Translations under genes and position numbers: made by a program | Shown: in pieces, positions 6,929 to 15,134 of the stretch | How the letters are laid out: every line of letters begins with the position of its first letter | How positions within the stretch are numbered: the first letter of the stretch is position 1 | From: an uncultured bacterium | GTDB lineage: Bacteria; Cyanobacteriota; Vampirovibrionia; Gastranaerophilales; Gastranaerophilaceae | DNA length: 32,982 nucleotides | Direction: 5' to 3' | Assembly (NCBI GenBank): GCA_902766105.1 | Contig: CACXCI010000045.1 | Coordinates: 1-32,982 of the forward strand | Notes under the pieces: generated by a model | What the model was told of the DNA's origin: nothing | Seen by the model: the letters and a program-made list of their open reading frames with translations, nothing else | The model's database searches: none

Positions 6929-7795
6929 ATGAGGATTAATCAAGTAGTGTTTATGAATAAAAAATTCGGATTCACTTTAGCGGAAATACTTATCACTCTG
7001 GGTTTAATAGGTGCAATCAGTGCTATGACTATTCCGACTTTGGCATATAATTACAGAGCAAAAGTTTTGGAAGAACAATACAAATCAACATACAGTGATA
7101 TCAAACAAACAGGTGCTATGATATCAAGAGAAAACGGCGATTTGGGTATATATGCTCAAAGATTAGTTTCGTCCAAAGGAACAACCGGTTGGGCGCAAGA
7201 ATTTTTGAGCTATATAAATGGTGGCGGTCCATACGATAAAAATGCCATTTATAATTCTGAAACTAATATTCACACAAGATTACGCCAGATATACGCCTCT
7301 GCTAATGCTCCTCAAGGTCCGCTCGGATTTCGAAGCATGGCACAAACATCTGTTATATGTGATAATGGCGGCATCTGGACAGATTCTAAAGGCAGATTAT
7401 GGACATTTAATGCTGAAAGCGCTATTATTTGTGTAGATATAAACGGAACCGCAGCACCTAACAGATTAAATATTGATACTTTTGCATTTATTCCGGCTAC
7501 AGCAAAAGATGTAGCTACTTATGTATACAACGATCCGACACATGTCAGCGATTATTCCGGACAATTTTTGGCATGTGATATAGAAGCGATTAAAGAGAAA
7601 GGGATGTCCAATACTACATCTAAAACCGTTAATTATGAAAAAGGGACTCGCGATAACCCAAAATCAGCTTTAGATTTATGTCCTTTTAATGCACCTATAG
7701 AAAATGTTGCACCGTCCTGGGAAACAAAAGATGCAATGGGGAAAGATCTAAAAGCTAACGCAAACTATTGGAAAGACTATATTCATTATAAATAA
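6929..7795 (+). CDS. Type IV pilin/pseudopilin-like protein (N-methylation motif)
   Basis: The start reads MNKKFG then FTLAEILITLGLIGAISAMTIPTL, a prepilin peptidase site (cleavage after G, F+1, E+5) followed by the hydrophobic spine of class III signal proteins. The internal ATG at 6953 gives a typical six-residue leader. The ATG at 6929 gives a 14-residue leader and has a GGA ribosome site, so I keep it as the outer limit. The mature globular part (~270 residues) has two widely spaced cysteines (CDNGG and ICVD) and a late pair (LACD, LDLC). It lacks paralogues, assembly ATPase or peptidase genes here, so it may be a single pilin used by a machine encoded elsewhere. It is flanked by inverted repeats. 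Confidence 0.85.
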   Translation: MRINQVVFMNKKFGFTLAEILITLGLIGAISAMTIPTLAYNYRAKVLEEQYKSTYSDIKQTGAMISRENGDLGIYAQRLVSSKGTTGWAQEFLSYINGGGPYDKNAIYNSETNIHTRLRQIYASANAPQGPLGFRSMAQTSVICDNGGIWTDSKGRLWTFNAESAIICVDINGTAAPNRLNIDTFAFIPATAKDVATYVYNDPTHVSDYSGQFLACDIEAIKEKGMSNTTSKTVNYEKGTRDNPKSALDLCPFNAPIENVAPSWETKDAMGKDLKANANYWKDYIHYK

Positions 7796-8112
7796 ATTTT
7801 CCTTGCAATTGCGACAGTCGTTACACTCCCTCGCAATGACATGCTCCCTCTCCTAAAGAGTAGGAGAGGGCAGGGTGAGGTATGATTTTGATATAAATAA
7901 GCTGGATTCCTCACATACGTTCGGAATGACATGTACCCTCCCTGATTAGGGAGGGTTAGGGTGGGTATTGACAGTCAATGGTATGTTTTTGATATAAAAA
8001 GCTGGATTCCTCACATACGTTCGGAATGACATGTTCCCTCAATACTAAACTGCTTTGCAATCATGGGGTAAGTACAAAACCTTGCTGTACTACTATGCTT
8101 CAATGATACGAC
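7796..8112. other. Repeat-filled space between convergent pilin and fliR genes
   Basis: No gene is present. The space holds the right arm of the inverted pair (7835-7930), a CCCTCCCT...AGGGAGGG hairpin (7936-7955), and a second, direct copy of the TATGTTTTTGATATAAAAAG / CTGGATTCCTCACATACG module (7980-8032). About 75 bases before the fliR stop (8035-8110) show no clear structure. Confidence 0.8.
7835..8032. repeat. Composite interspersed repeat, right arm of inverted pair plus extra copy
   Basis: Bases 7835-7930 are the inverted counterpart of 6759-6853. Bases 7846-7976 match 31984-32114 over 131 positions without net gap, so the whole composite unit is mobile or copied as a block. The CTGGATTCCTCACATACG module is then repeated directly at 8000. 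Confidence 0.9.
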
Positions 8113-8895
8113 TTATATTATATTTGCAAAACTTAGGAAATAATCTTCAATAATATTCATTAACATTGGCAAAATCCAAACCATTATTGCAGCACCCAAT
8201 ACAGGCTTGAACAGGAAGCTTAATTGGAACACATTTACCTGCGGAGCAGTCCTTGAAATAACACCTAATATAATATCTTGAGCTAATGTTGCCAATAATA
8301 CGGGAGATGCGATTTGAAGTCCCATATACAATGTGTTTGAGGACATTTTTATAAGCAAATCCATTTTTACAAGCTGAGCAATAGGAATATGTGAAGAATA
8401 CATCGGAAAAATTTCAAAACTCCTTAATAGAGCCTTAAATAGCCAATATACCCCACCGACATGAATAAATATAAGTATTCCCATCAACGAAATCATTTTG
8501 GTTAAAATTGACACTTGTGCTGATGTTGTCGGATCAAGTGCCGTTGCAGAGGACAAACCCATTTGCATATTTATCATCTCTGCCCCACAATCAATAGCAA
8601 TTGTAATCAATTGAGCCATATAACCTATTACAGCACCGACAACTACATTTAAAAGAATTGACAGAACAAACGAATCACAATGCGTCAAAACTTTCTCCGG
8701 AGATAAAAACGGAACAATAAAGACCGTTACAATAAGTGCCAAAGGAATTTTTACAAGAGCAGGAATATCTTTTCTGTTAAATATCGGACAAAACCTGAAA
8801 AAACCTAACATCCTTGCAAAGACTAAAGCACCTGCCATCAGATAGGTGTTGATTGTCGGGAACATTTGCATTAGTGAAGTATAGATTTGATCCAT
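8113..8895 (-). CDS. fliR: Flagellar biosynthesis protein FliR
   Basis: 260 residues, the usual FliR length, with about six membrane segments (for example LAGALVFARMLGFFRFCPIF-type start, IPLALIVTVFIVPFL, ILLNVVVGAVIGYM, VLLATLAQDIILGVISRTAPQVNVF). The family's conserved motif G.ISRTAPQ.NVF..SF..K appears near residues 210-230. FliR is part of the export gate with FliP and FliQ, through which flagellar rod, hook and filament subunits pass. GGAAGATAA of the upstream fliQ end serves as ribosome site, with a 3-base gap. Last gene of the operon. Confidence 0.95.
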   Translation of the reverse strand: MDQIYTSLMQMFPTINTYLMAGALVFARMLGFFRFCPIFNRKDIPALVKIPLALIVTVFIVPFLSPEKVLTHCDSFVLSILLNVVVGAVIGYMAQLITIAIDCGAEMINMQMGLSSATALDPTTSAQVSILTKMISLMGILIFIHVGGVYWLFKALLRSFEIFPMYSSHIPIAQLVKMDLLIKMSSNTLYMGLQIASPVLLATLAQDIILGVISRTAPQVNVFQLSFLFKPVLGAAIMVWILPMLMNIIEDYFLSFANII

Positions 8896-8898
8896 TTT

Positions 8899-9387
8899 TT
8901 ATCTTCCAAGAATTTTTTTAGTTTCTACCAAATCAGGTTTTGGCATAGCATTTTTTGAAGCAGGTGTATATTTAGCTCTCTCATCATTATATAAATAAGG
9001 AACTTTGCCCGGATTTTTCATTATTTGCTCAATATTATCAACATTTTTAAATCTGTCTTTCATCTCTTTTTCAAAAGGAGTTGTATATTTGTGATAATTT
9101 GAATCCAAAACAAATTGCTCGCTTTGTGGAATAGTATTAAAGGCCAATACAATTCCTTCCTGAAATAAATTTGTTAATAGTCTTATAAAACCTACACCGC
9201 CTATAATTATAACCAAAAATACTCCCAAAATTTTAGGAGCAGCAGCAATTGTTTGCTCCTGAACCTGTGTTACGGCTTGTAAAATACCTACAACCAAACC
9301 TATACCTGCCGCTGTTAATACGCATGGCATGGAAATTGCAAGCATTATCATAAAACCTTTTGCTAAGTATTCCAGTAAAATCTCCAT
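8899..9387 (-). CDS. fliQ: Flagellar export gate protein FliQ with unusual C-terminal extension
   Basis: Residues 1-88 are a standard FliQ: two membrane helices (MIMLAISMPCVLTAAGIGLVVGILQAVTQVQEQT and ILGVFLVIIIGGVGFIRLLTNLF) with the conserved QAVTQVQEQT loop. FliQ is normally 85-90 residues. Here the frame continues to 162, adding ~70 hydrophilic, charged residues (KYTTPFEKEMKDRFKNVDNIEQIMKNPGKVPYL...). No frameshift or gene fusion is apparent, and the next gene starts right after its stop. The tail should face the cytoplasm or periplasm next to the export gate. AGGAAA precedes the ATG. Confidence 0.93.
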   Translation of the reverse strand: MEILLEYLAKGFMIMLAISMPCVLTAAGIGLVVGILQAVTQVQEQTIAAAPKILGVFLVIIIGGVGFIRLLTNLFQEGIVLAFNTIPQSEQFVLDSNYHKYTTPFEKEMKDRFKNVDNIEQIMKNPGKVPYLYNDERAKYTPASKNAMPKPDLVETKKILGR

Positions 9388-9399
9388 CGGTTTCCTTTC

Positions 9400-10038
9400 C
9401 TAGTTATAGCTAGATACAAGCCCTTGTACTATCAGTGTCCACCCGTCAACCGCAATAAATATCAACAACTTAAACGGCATTGAAATAATAGTCGGCGACA
9501 ACATAAACATACCTAATGCCAGCAAAATATTTGCAACAACAAGGTCTAAAATTATAAATGGGACAAATATTACAAAGCTTATTTCAAAAGATGTTTTCAA
9601 TTCACTTACAATGTAAGCCGGTGCAACCTCCCATATAGAAAGCTCATCCGGAGATTTTGGTCTTGTTTTATGGGATAGTTCGACAAAAAATGTTAAATCA
9701 CTCTCTCTTGTCTGCTTTAACATAAATTCTTTTAACGGTTTTGAACCCTCTTGAATGGCTGCAATCATATCGTGATTTTTCTGATAAGGTACTGAACCCA
9801 TATCATACATCTTTTGGAATGTTGAACCCATAGTAAAAAATGTTAAAATAATTGATAAACCTATAATGACTATTGCCGGTGGGACCTGCTGAGTACCCAT
9901 CGCTGTTTTTAGCATTGCAAAAACGATAACAAATCTCAAAAAACTTGTCATACAACAAAATATAAAAGGTAACAGCGAAAACATAGCCATTACTATAAGC
10001 ATTTGCAATACGGGATTTAGATTTTGAAGTGCATCCAT
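9400..10038 (-). CDS. fliP: Flagellar export gate protein FliP
   Basis: 212 residues with the FliP signature blocks: FLRFVIVFAMLKTAMGTQQVPP, VAPAYIVSELKTSFEISFVIFVPFIILDLVVANILLALGMFMLSPT and SMPFKLLIFIAVDGW. It lacks the cleavable signal peptide of enterobacterial FliP (about 245 residues) and begins close to the first membrane helix. FliP forms a pentameric core with FliR and FliQ in the inner membrane. AAAGGA lies before the ATG. It sits 71 bases after fliO and 12 before fliQ in the operon. Confidence 0.95.
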   Translation of the reverse strand: MDALQNLNPVLQMLIVMAMFSLLPFIFCCMTSFLRFVIVFAMLKTAMGTQQVPPAIVIIGLSIILTFFTMGSTFQKMYDMGSVPYQKNHDMIAAIQEGSKPLKEFMLKQTRESDLTFFVELSHKTRPKSPDELSIWEVAPAYIVSELKTSFEISFVIFVPFIILDLVVANILLALGMFMLSPTIISMPFKLLIFIAVDGWTLIVQGLVSSYN

Positions 10039-10109
10039 ATTATTTGTCCTTTATCTGGAATTAAATAAAATTTAAGATTCTGAATCAAGTTCAAAATGTC
10101 AAATTTTAT

Positions 10110-10640
10110 TTAAAGTTCATTTATTCTTTTTGCCATCTCTTTCATCGGAGAAATGTTTTTTGTTCTATTTATTACCGCATTTTCTTCATACAAGGTATCA
10201 AGATTTCTGACAGCACCTGTTTTTCTGCGTCGCTGCGGATTCACATCATCCAAATGTATAACCTGTTTTGAAACAGTTTTTGAAGGCTTTGGCGGTATAT
10301 CATACGAAACCTTTTGAGCCTCTTGAAAATCTTGAACAACAGGCGGTATATTTCTAAATCTTTCAAGATTTTTGATATCCGGAGTTTTATTCCATTCAAG
10401 TTTTGAAATAAGAGTAGTCCTATCTACATCAGCTGCAATAAGGAACTTTTCATTACCTGCTCTAACAACATGCAATGTTTTTCTCGGATTTAGACTCATT
10501 GTTTCTTCAATATTGAGGAATTTTGTATTGTTAGAGCGCATCGCACCATCGGTTATTTTTTTGTATACGAATACGGCAAAACATATCAAACCTATCATTG
10601 CCATCGTATAAACCGTAAAATTAACTATGTATCCTCCCAT
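10110..10640 (-). CDS. fliO: Flagellar protein FliO
   Basis: 176 residues with one membrane helix (~8-25: FTVYTMAMIGLICFAVFVY) and the compact FliO domain at ~40-85 (LNIEETMSLNPRKTLHVVRAGNEKFLIAADVDRTTLISKL). A basic, low-complexity cytoplasmic tail follows (NPQRRRKTGAVRN, ...MKEMAKRINEL). FliO helps FliP assemble and is absent from most virulence-type injectisomes, so its presence marks the locus as flagellar. AGGAGAGG gives a good ribosome site, 30 bases after the dual-SpoA gene. Confidence 0.85.
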   Translation of the reverse strand: MGGYIVNFTVYTMAMIGLICFAVFVYKKITDGAMRSNNTKFLNIEETMSLNPRKTLHVVRAGNEKFLIAADVDRTTLISKLEWNKTPDIKNLERFRNIPPVVQDFQEAQKVSYDIPPKPSKTVSKQVIHLDDVNPQRRRKTGAVRNLDTLYEENAVINRTKNISPMKEMAKRINEL

Positions 10641-10670
10641 AAGCCTCTCCTGTTATTTTATTTGCATGTT

Positions 10671-11879
10671 TTAGATATTTTCATCTTCCAGTTCAAAGTC
10701 GCTGTAGTCAAATTCCTCTTCTTCGTTTTCTCCTTGTTCTTCCATATTATCTTCGTATTCAGGCTCTGTATTTTCTTCATATTCATCTTGAACAACTTCG
10801 CCTTCTTCTACTGTATTTTGAGAATCCTCAGCAGCAGGGATTTGTGCTGTTCTTGGAGTTCGACCGTCATCTGCTATAACATTAGTGATTTTTACTCCGT
10901 ATCTGTCGTTTATGATTACAAGCGAACCGCTTGCAATTGCTTTATCTTCAACTTTTAAAGTTACATTGTTATCATACAAAGATGTCAAATCGACGACCTG
11001 ACCTTCTTCTATATCTTTAAGCTCTCTGAGTGTTATTTTTACAGAATCAAATTCCGCACTCATATCAACTTCAATGCTATCCCAAATATTTTTATCAGGG
11101 GTGCTCATGTCATCTCCTCCATTATCTTCATCAGTTATTAATATATCCATATTAGGATTTAATCTTATCGGCAACTCGTTTCCGTACACAGATAACATCA
11201 TATTTTCAATATTACTGTTATCAAAGACAACAACATCATCTATTGCCAAATTTTTCAAATCATACAAAGAAAACTTTGTCTTACCGACCAAAATTTTCAC
11301 AACTTCTTTACTTGTCGGGAAACTTTCATCCGTAAATTTTTCACCATGAGTTTCAACCATCTCCGGAGATAAAAGAACTAATGGCAAAGAAATAATAACT
11401 TTTCCTGCTTTTTTGTTATATTCTTCGACCTCTCTTATGATAAATGTCAAATGCACGGTATCAAAATTACCCCTTTTTAGCTCAGTTTGAGGGGGTTGTT
11501 GCATAAGTTGTTTTAAATTCTTATACATATAGTCATTAAACGAGGTAATTACTTTTGCTTCCAATTCGGATATTTTATTTATATTAAATTTATTTTTTGA
11601 CGGTCCCAGTACTTTATTCAAAATAATATCTATAGCAACATCTGTTAGCCTGAAAAATATATCATACTCCTGATTAATTTTGATTTTTGTAACAAAACAT
11701 GAATCTTTATCTATCAGACAATTTATATTTTTACTCAAGCCAATTAATTCAATTTTAAAATTAGGATCAAAAAATTCGTCAAAAGATTGTTGAACAACTT
11801 TTGGAAAAGTGTTTTCATACCAAGAGTATTCCTTGCATAATTGCTCTGTGGATATTGAATTTTGTATTGTGTTTTCCAT
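10671..11879 (-). CDS. Flagellar switch protein with two SpoA domains (FliM/FliN- or SctQ-like)
   Basis: 402 residues. An N-terminal ~185-residue region ends in TVHLTFIIREVEEYNKKAGKVIISLPLVLL. Two SpoA-type segments follow: ~192-248 (VVKILVGKTKFSLYDLKNLAIDDVVVFDN...) and ~268-335 (VDMSAEFDSVKITLRELKDIEEGQVVDL...GSLVIINDRYGVKITNV). The second has the FliN pattern of the C-ring. Two SpoA domains in one chain is the layout of injectisome SctQ; flagellar FliM and FliN carry one each. The last ~50 residues are strongly acidic (EEGEVVQDEYEENTEPEYEDN, EEEEFDYSDFELEDE). With fliO-fliP-fliQ-fliR behind it, the role is the cytoplasmic switch/sorting ring. AAGGGATAG precedes the ATG. Confidence 0.8.
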   Translation of the reverse strand: MENTIQNSISTEQLCKEYSWYENTFPKVVQQSFDEFFDPNFKIELIGLSKNINCLIDKDSCFVTKIKINQEYDIFFRLTDVAIDIILNKVLGPSKNKFNINKISELEAKVITSFNDYMYKNLKQLMQQPPQTELKRGNFDTVHLTFIIREVEEYNKKAGKVIISLPLVLLSPEMVETHGEKFTDESFPTSKEVVKILVGKTKFSLYDLKNLAIDDVVVFDNSNIENMMLSVYGNELPIRLNPNMDILITDEDNGGDDMSTPDKNIWDSIEVDMSAEFDSVKITLRELKDIEEGQVVDLTSLYDNNVTLKVEDKAIASGSLVIINDRYGVKITNVIADDGRTPRTAQIPAAEDSQNTVEEGEVVQDEYEENTEPEYEDNMEEQGENEEEEFDYSDFELEDENI

Positions 11880-12005
11880 AAACTATCCCTTGACTTATCC
11901 CTGAGGGTACTGTCCCCCATACCTACAATATTACATAATTGCAAACTTCACATCAATCTTTTAATTGATTTTTTGCAAAAGTCAAGGGGCAGATAAAAAA
12001 TACCT

Positions 12006-14402
12006 CTATATATCAAGACCGGTAAACATCTCTAAAGCTGTTACATTTTGCAAGGCAGGAAAATCGTCAACATTATAATTTTTGACAAAATCAATTGCTT
12101 CATTTCTCGCAAGTTCAAGAATTTTTGCATCACGAACGATATCGGAAATTATCAAATCAGGTAAACCACTTTGACGAGTTCCCAAAAATTCACCGGGACC
12201 CCTTAGCTGCAAATCTTTTTCAGCAATAATAAATCCGTCATTTGTTTGTGTCATAATGCCAAGTCGTTCTCTTGTTTCCTGAGAGCGTGAAGAGGTTATA
12301 AGAACACAATAAGATTGAAGAGAATTACGCCCGACACGCCCTCTTAACTGATGCAATTGCGATAAGCCAAATCTTTCGGCATTTTCAATAACCATAACAG
12401 TAGCATTCGGAACATCTACACCCACTTCAACAACGGTTGTGGATACCAAAATATCATATTCACCGTCTTTAAATTTTTTCATAACATCATCTTTTTCATC
12501 ATTTTTCAGTTTCCCGTGCAAAAGACCGATTCTGTATTGAGGAAAAACCTCATTTTGTAATCTTTCTGCCTCAATTGTTGCGGCTTTAGCCGATAGAGTT
12601 TCACTTTCTTCAATCAGGGGATAAACTACATAAGCCTGTCTGCCTGCATCAATTTCTTGTCTAATTAAATCATAAACAGCTTTATGTGAACCCGTAAGCG
12701 TTGTTTTAATAGGTTTTCTTCCTTTGGGAAGCTCATTAATTACGGTTAAATCTAAATCTCCGTGAACCGTAAGAGCTAAAGTTCTTGGAATGGGAGTGGC
12801 TGTCATTGTCAACATTTGCGGATTTTGAGATTTTTTCTTTAATACGTTTCTTTGCTTAACGCCAAATCTGTGCTGTTCATCAACAACTATCGCTCCCAAA
12901 TTATTAAATTCAACATTTTCCTGAATTAAGGCGTGAGTTCCAACGGCAATATGAGTTTGTCCGTTTTTCAAATCAGTTTCAAATTTCTGTCTGACTTTTT
13001 TACCATGGCTTCCCAAAAACAAGCCTACGCTAAGTCCCATCGGGGTAAGCCACTGAACTAAATTATTATAATGCTGTTGAGCAAGAATTTCAGTAGGTGC
13101 CATAAATGCCCCTTGATACCCGTTTTCAATCGCTGCAAGCAACATTATTGTTGCAACTACAGTCTTTCCGCTACCGACATCACCTTGCAAAAGTCTTTGC
13201 ATAGGCTTTCCCGAATCCATATCATTTAGAATTTCATTTACTGCCTGCTTTTGCCCTGATGTTAACTCAAATGGCAAACTGTTTATAAACTGCTGAACAA
13301 GTCCGTCTTTATGAACTTTTAAAGCATAAGATGACACATTTTTAGATGTATTTTCTCTTAACCTTATAAGTTTCAATTGAACCAAAAACAACTCCTCAAA
13401 AATCAGGGAAAATCTTGCATGCTCAAGTTTTTCCATAGATTCAGGAAAGTGAATTTGCTCAACCGCTACTTTTTTATCTAAAATTCCAAGTTTTTCCCTC
13501 ATAAAATCAGGAATTATGTTTACTATCTCATTTTTGTATAATTCTATAGCGTTATATATCGCTTTTCTTAGTGTTTTTATATTCAAACCTTCGCAAACTG
13601 TATAGATAGGAACAATTCTTGCGATATTCAGATTTTTATGAGTATCATCCTCCATAAATTCGCCACTCATAATTGAATATGTCGGCTTGTCAAAAGTTAA
13701 ACCAAAGGTATAATTATCTCGTTTTACAACACCCGATATCATAATAGCTGCATTTTGCGGGAACTGAGCCTTCATTCGCTCTAAAACGTATCTGTTTCCC
13801 TTAGCATTAAAAAATGATAACTCCATCTTCCCGCTCTCATCTGCTATAACAACCTTAGTTATAGAAAGTTTATTTCTTGTATTAAATGTCGAAACAGAAC
13901 GAATATATCCAAAAACAGTTGTGGTCTGACCTTCTTGCAAATTTTTTATAAGAGTTCTTGAGGAATAATCCACATGTTTTTTAGGGAAATACATCATCAA
14001 ATCCTGAGCTGTAAAAATACCTAACTTGTTTAATTTATATGCAACCTTTGGACCTACCCCTTTTATATACATTACATCAACTTGTGACGGGTGTTTTTGC
14101 CGCTGAATTTGACAATTTTCTTCTTCTTGCGCTTCATGTTTTTCCTGCTCAATATCAGCTTTTATTGTTCTGATGAGCTGCTCTATTGATTTTCTGCGCT
14201 CAGAAATTGATGCATAAGGATAAACATCAAAAGCTTCAACCAATACTGCCCAACGAGGATTTTTTTTAGATTTTTTATAATTTTTTTGAGCCTCTTGTTT
14301 TATGAAAGATGAAAAATACTGCCTCTTACCATGAATATCAATATAACGATACTTTACCTCAATTTCTATTGCAGCTTTAATTTTATCAAGATTTTCAATC
14401 AT
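12006..14402 (-). CDS. recG: ATP-dependent DNA helicase RecG
   Basis: About 798 residues. The core has the wedge/OB domain (VFGYIRSVSTFNTRNKLSITKVVIADESGKMELSFFN), Walker A GDVGSGKT, Walker B as DEQHRFGVKQR, motif III TMTATPIPRTLAL and the C-terminal helicase blocks STTVVEVGVDVPNATVMVIENAERFGLSQLHQLRGRVGR. RecG remodels stalled forks and Holliday junctions. A ~100-residue N-terminal extension before the helix-hairpin-helix-like YIKGVGPKVAYKLNKLGI makes it longer than E. coli RecG (693) and similar in length to cyanobacterial RecG. A TTG 18 bases upstream is in frame, but ATG 14402 has GGGGAAG nine bases before it, so I prefer it. It starts 22 bases from the divergent transpeptidase gene. Confidence 0.96.
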   Translation of the reverse strand: MIENLDKIKAAIEIEVKYRYIDIHGKRQYFSSFIKQEAQKNYKKSKKNPRWAVLVEAFDVYPYASISERRKSIEQLIRTIKADIEQEKHEAQEEENCQIQRQKHPSQVDVMYIKGVGPKVAYKLNKLGIFTAQDLMMYFPKKHVDYSSRTLIKNLQEGQTTTVFGYIRSVSTFNTRNKLSITKVVIADESGKMELSFFNAKGNRYVLERMKAQFPQNAAIMISGVVKRDNYTFGLTFDKPTYSIMSGEFMEDDTHKNLNIARIVPIYTVCEGLNIKTLRKAIYNAIELYKNEIVNIIPDFMREKLGILDKKVAVEQIHFPESMEKLEHARFSLIFEELFLVQLKLIRLRENTSKNVSSYALKVHKDGLVQQFINSLPFELTSGQKQAVNEILNDMDSGKPMQRLLQGDVGSGKTVVATIMLLAAIENGYQGAFMAPTEILAQQHYNNLVQWLTPMGLSVGLFLGSHGKKVRQKFETDLKNGQTHIAVGTHALIQENVEFNNLGAIVVDEQHRFGVKQRNVLKKKSQNPQMLTMTATPIPRTLALTVHGDLDLTVINELPKGRKPIKTTLTGSHKAVYDLIRQEIDAGRQAYVVYPLIEESETLSAKAATIEAERLQNEVFPQYRIGLLHGKLKNDEKDDVMKKFKDGEYDILVSTTVVEVGVDVPNATVMVIENAERFGLSQLHQLRGRVGRNSLQSYCVLITSSRSQETRERLGIMTQTNDGFIIAEKDLQLRGPGEFLGTRQSGLPDLIISDIVRDAKILELARNEAIDFVKNYNVDDFPALQNVTALEMFTGLDI

Positions 14403-14424
14403 TATATAAAACTTCCCCAATCAA

Positions 14425-15129
14425 ATGTATCATAAATTTAATAAATTAGGCAAATACAGGCAATACCAATTCAAAAAATACGTTTACTTATATATGAGAA
14501 TATTAGGGATCAACGCATTTGTTGCGGGTTACATGGGGAATATACAAAATAGAACTGCTGCAAACATATCAACACCATTATTTAACAGTTCAACTTCATC
14601 TCGAGTTGATTCATACACAAGTGTCAACAACAATTCAAAAGTATTACCCAAAGAAGGATCAACCGACCCTGAAATTTTAGCACAAGCACCATCTTGTGAT
14701 ATAACCGTGCAAGGTCAAAAGAAAAAAGCAACTATCGTTGTTGATTTGGCAAGCTGCAGATTATATAAATATGATGAACAAGGCAACCCTGAAATTGCTT
14801 ATTCAATAGCAAAAGGGGCTCCTTCAAGTCCTACGCATACAGGGATAAGACAAGTTTCTCACGTTGAAGTTTCACCATTTAAAACAGCACCTTCCACAAC
14901 TAAACGAAGGAGAAATCCAAAACCATACGGTAAAAGAGTTATAGTTTTGGATCAAGTTGATCCTAAAACAGGGGAAACCGATAGAATCGGAGAATTTATC
15001 CACGGCAACGGCGATAATGATACCAGTATGGGGAAAGCTGTATCAGGCGGCTGTATGAGATTGCCAAATGTTGCCGTTATAGAATTAGCTAAACACGTTA
15101 AACGTGGAGATTACGTTCTGATTCAATAA
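14425..15129 (+). CDS. L,D-transpeptidase (YkuD family)
   Basis: The C-terminal ~135 residues are a YkuD catalytic domain: ATIVVDLASCRLYKYDEQG, KGAPSSPTHTG, then FIHGNG...SGGCMRLPN with catalytic C210 and H193. Such enzymes cross-link peptidoglycan by 3-3 bonds or attach proteins to it. The usual SHGC(I/V)R motif reads SGGCMR, so the histidine before the catalytic cysteine is glycine. The N-terminus is poorly defined: neither ATG 14425 nor ATG 14494 (MRILGINAF) has a ribosome site, and no clear signal peptide is seen. Its stop is 5 bases from the convergent ruvB stop. Confidence 0.87.
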   Translation: MYHKFNKLGKYRQYQFKKYVYLYMRILGINAFVAGYMGNIQNRTAANISTPLFNSSTSSRVDSYTSVNNNSKVLPKEGSTDPEILAQAPSCDITVQGQKKKATIVVDLASCRLYKYDEQGNPEIAYSIAKGAPSSPTHTGIRQVSHVEVSPFKTAPSTTKRRRNPKPYGKRVIVLDQVDPKTGETDRIGEFIHGNGDNDTSMGKAVSGGCMRLPNVAVIELAKHVKRGDYVLIQ

Positions 15130-15134
15130 ACTTT

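Noticed and set aside
6730-8032. Composite transposon around the pilin gene
   Set aside because: The flanking inverted repeats are members of a small non-coding repeat family without transposase; no target-site duplication was recognised. Kept only as a possible inversion or cassette.
8113-11879. Export genes as a virulence-type (injectisome) type III secretion system
   Set aside because: fliO is present and the order fliO-fliP-fliQ-fliR is flagellar; no secretin, needle or effector genes are seen. Only the dual-SpoA protein hints at SctQ.
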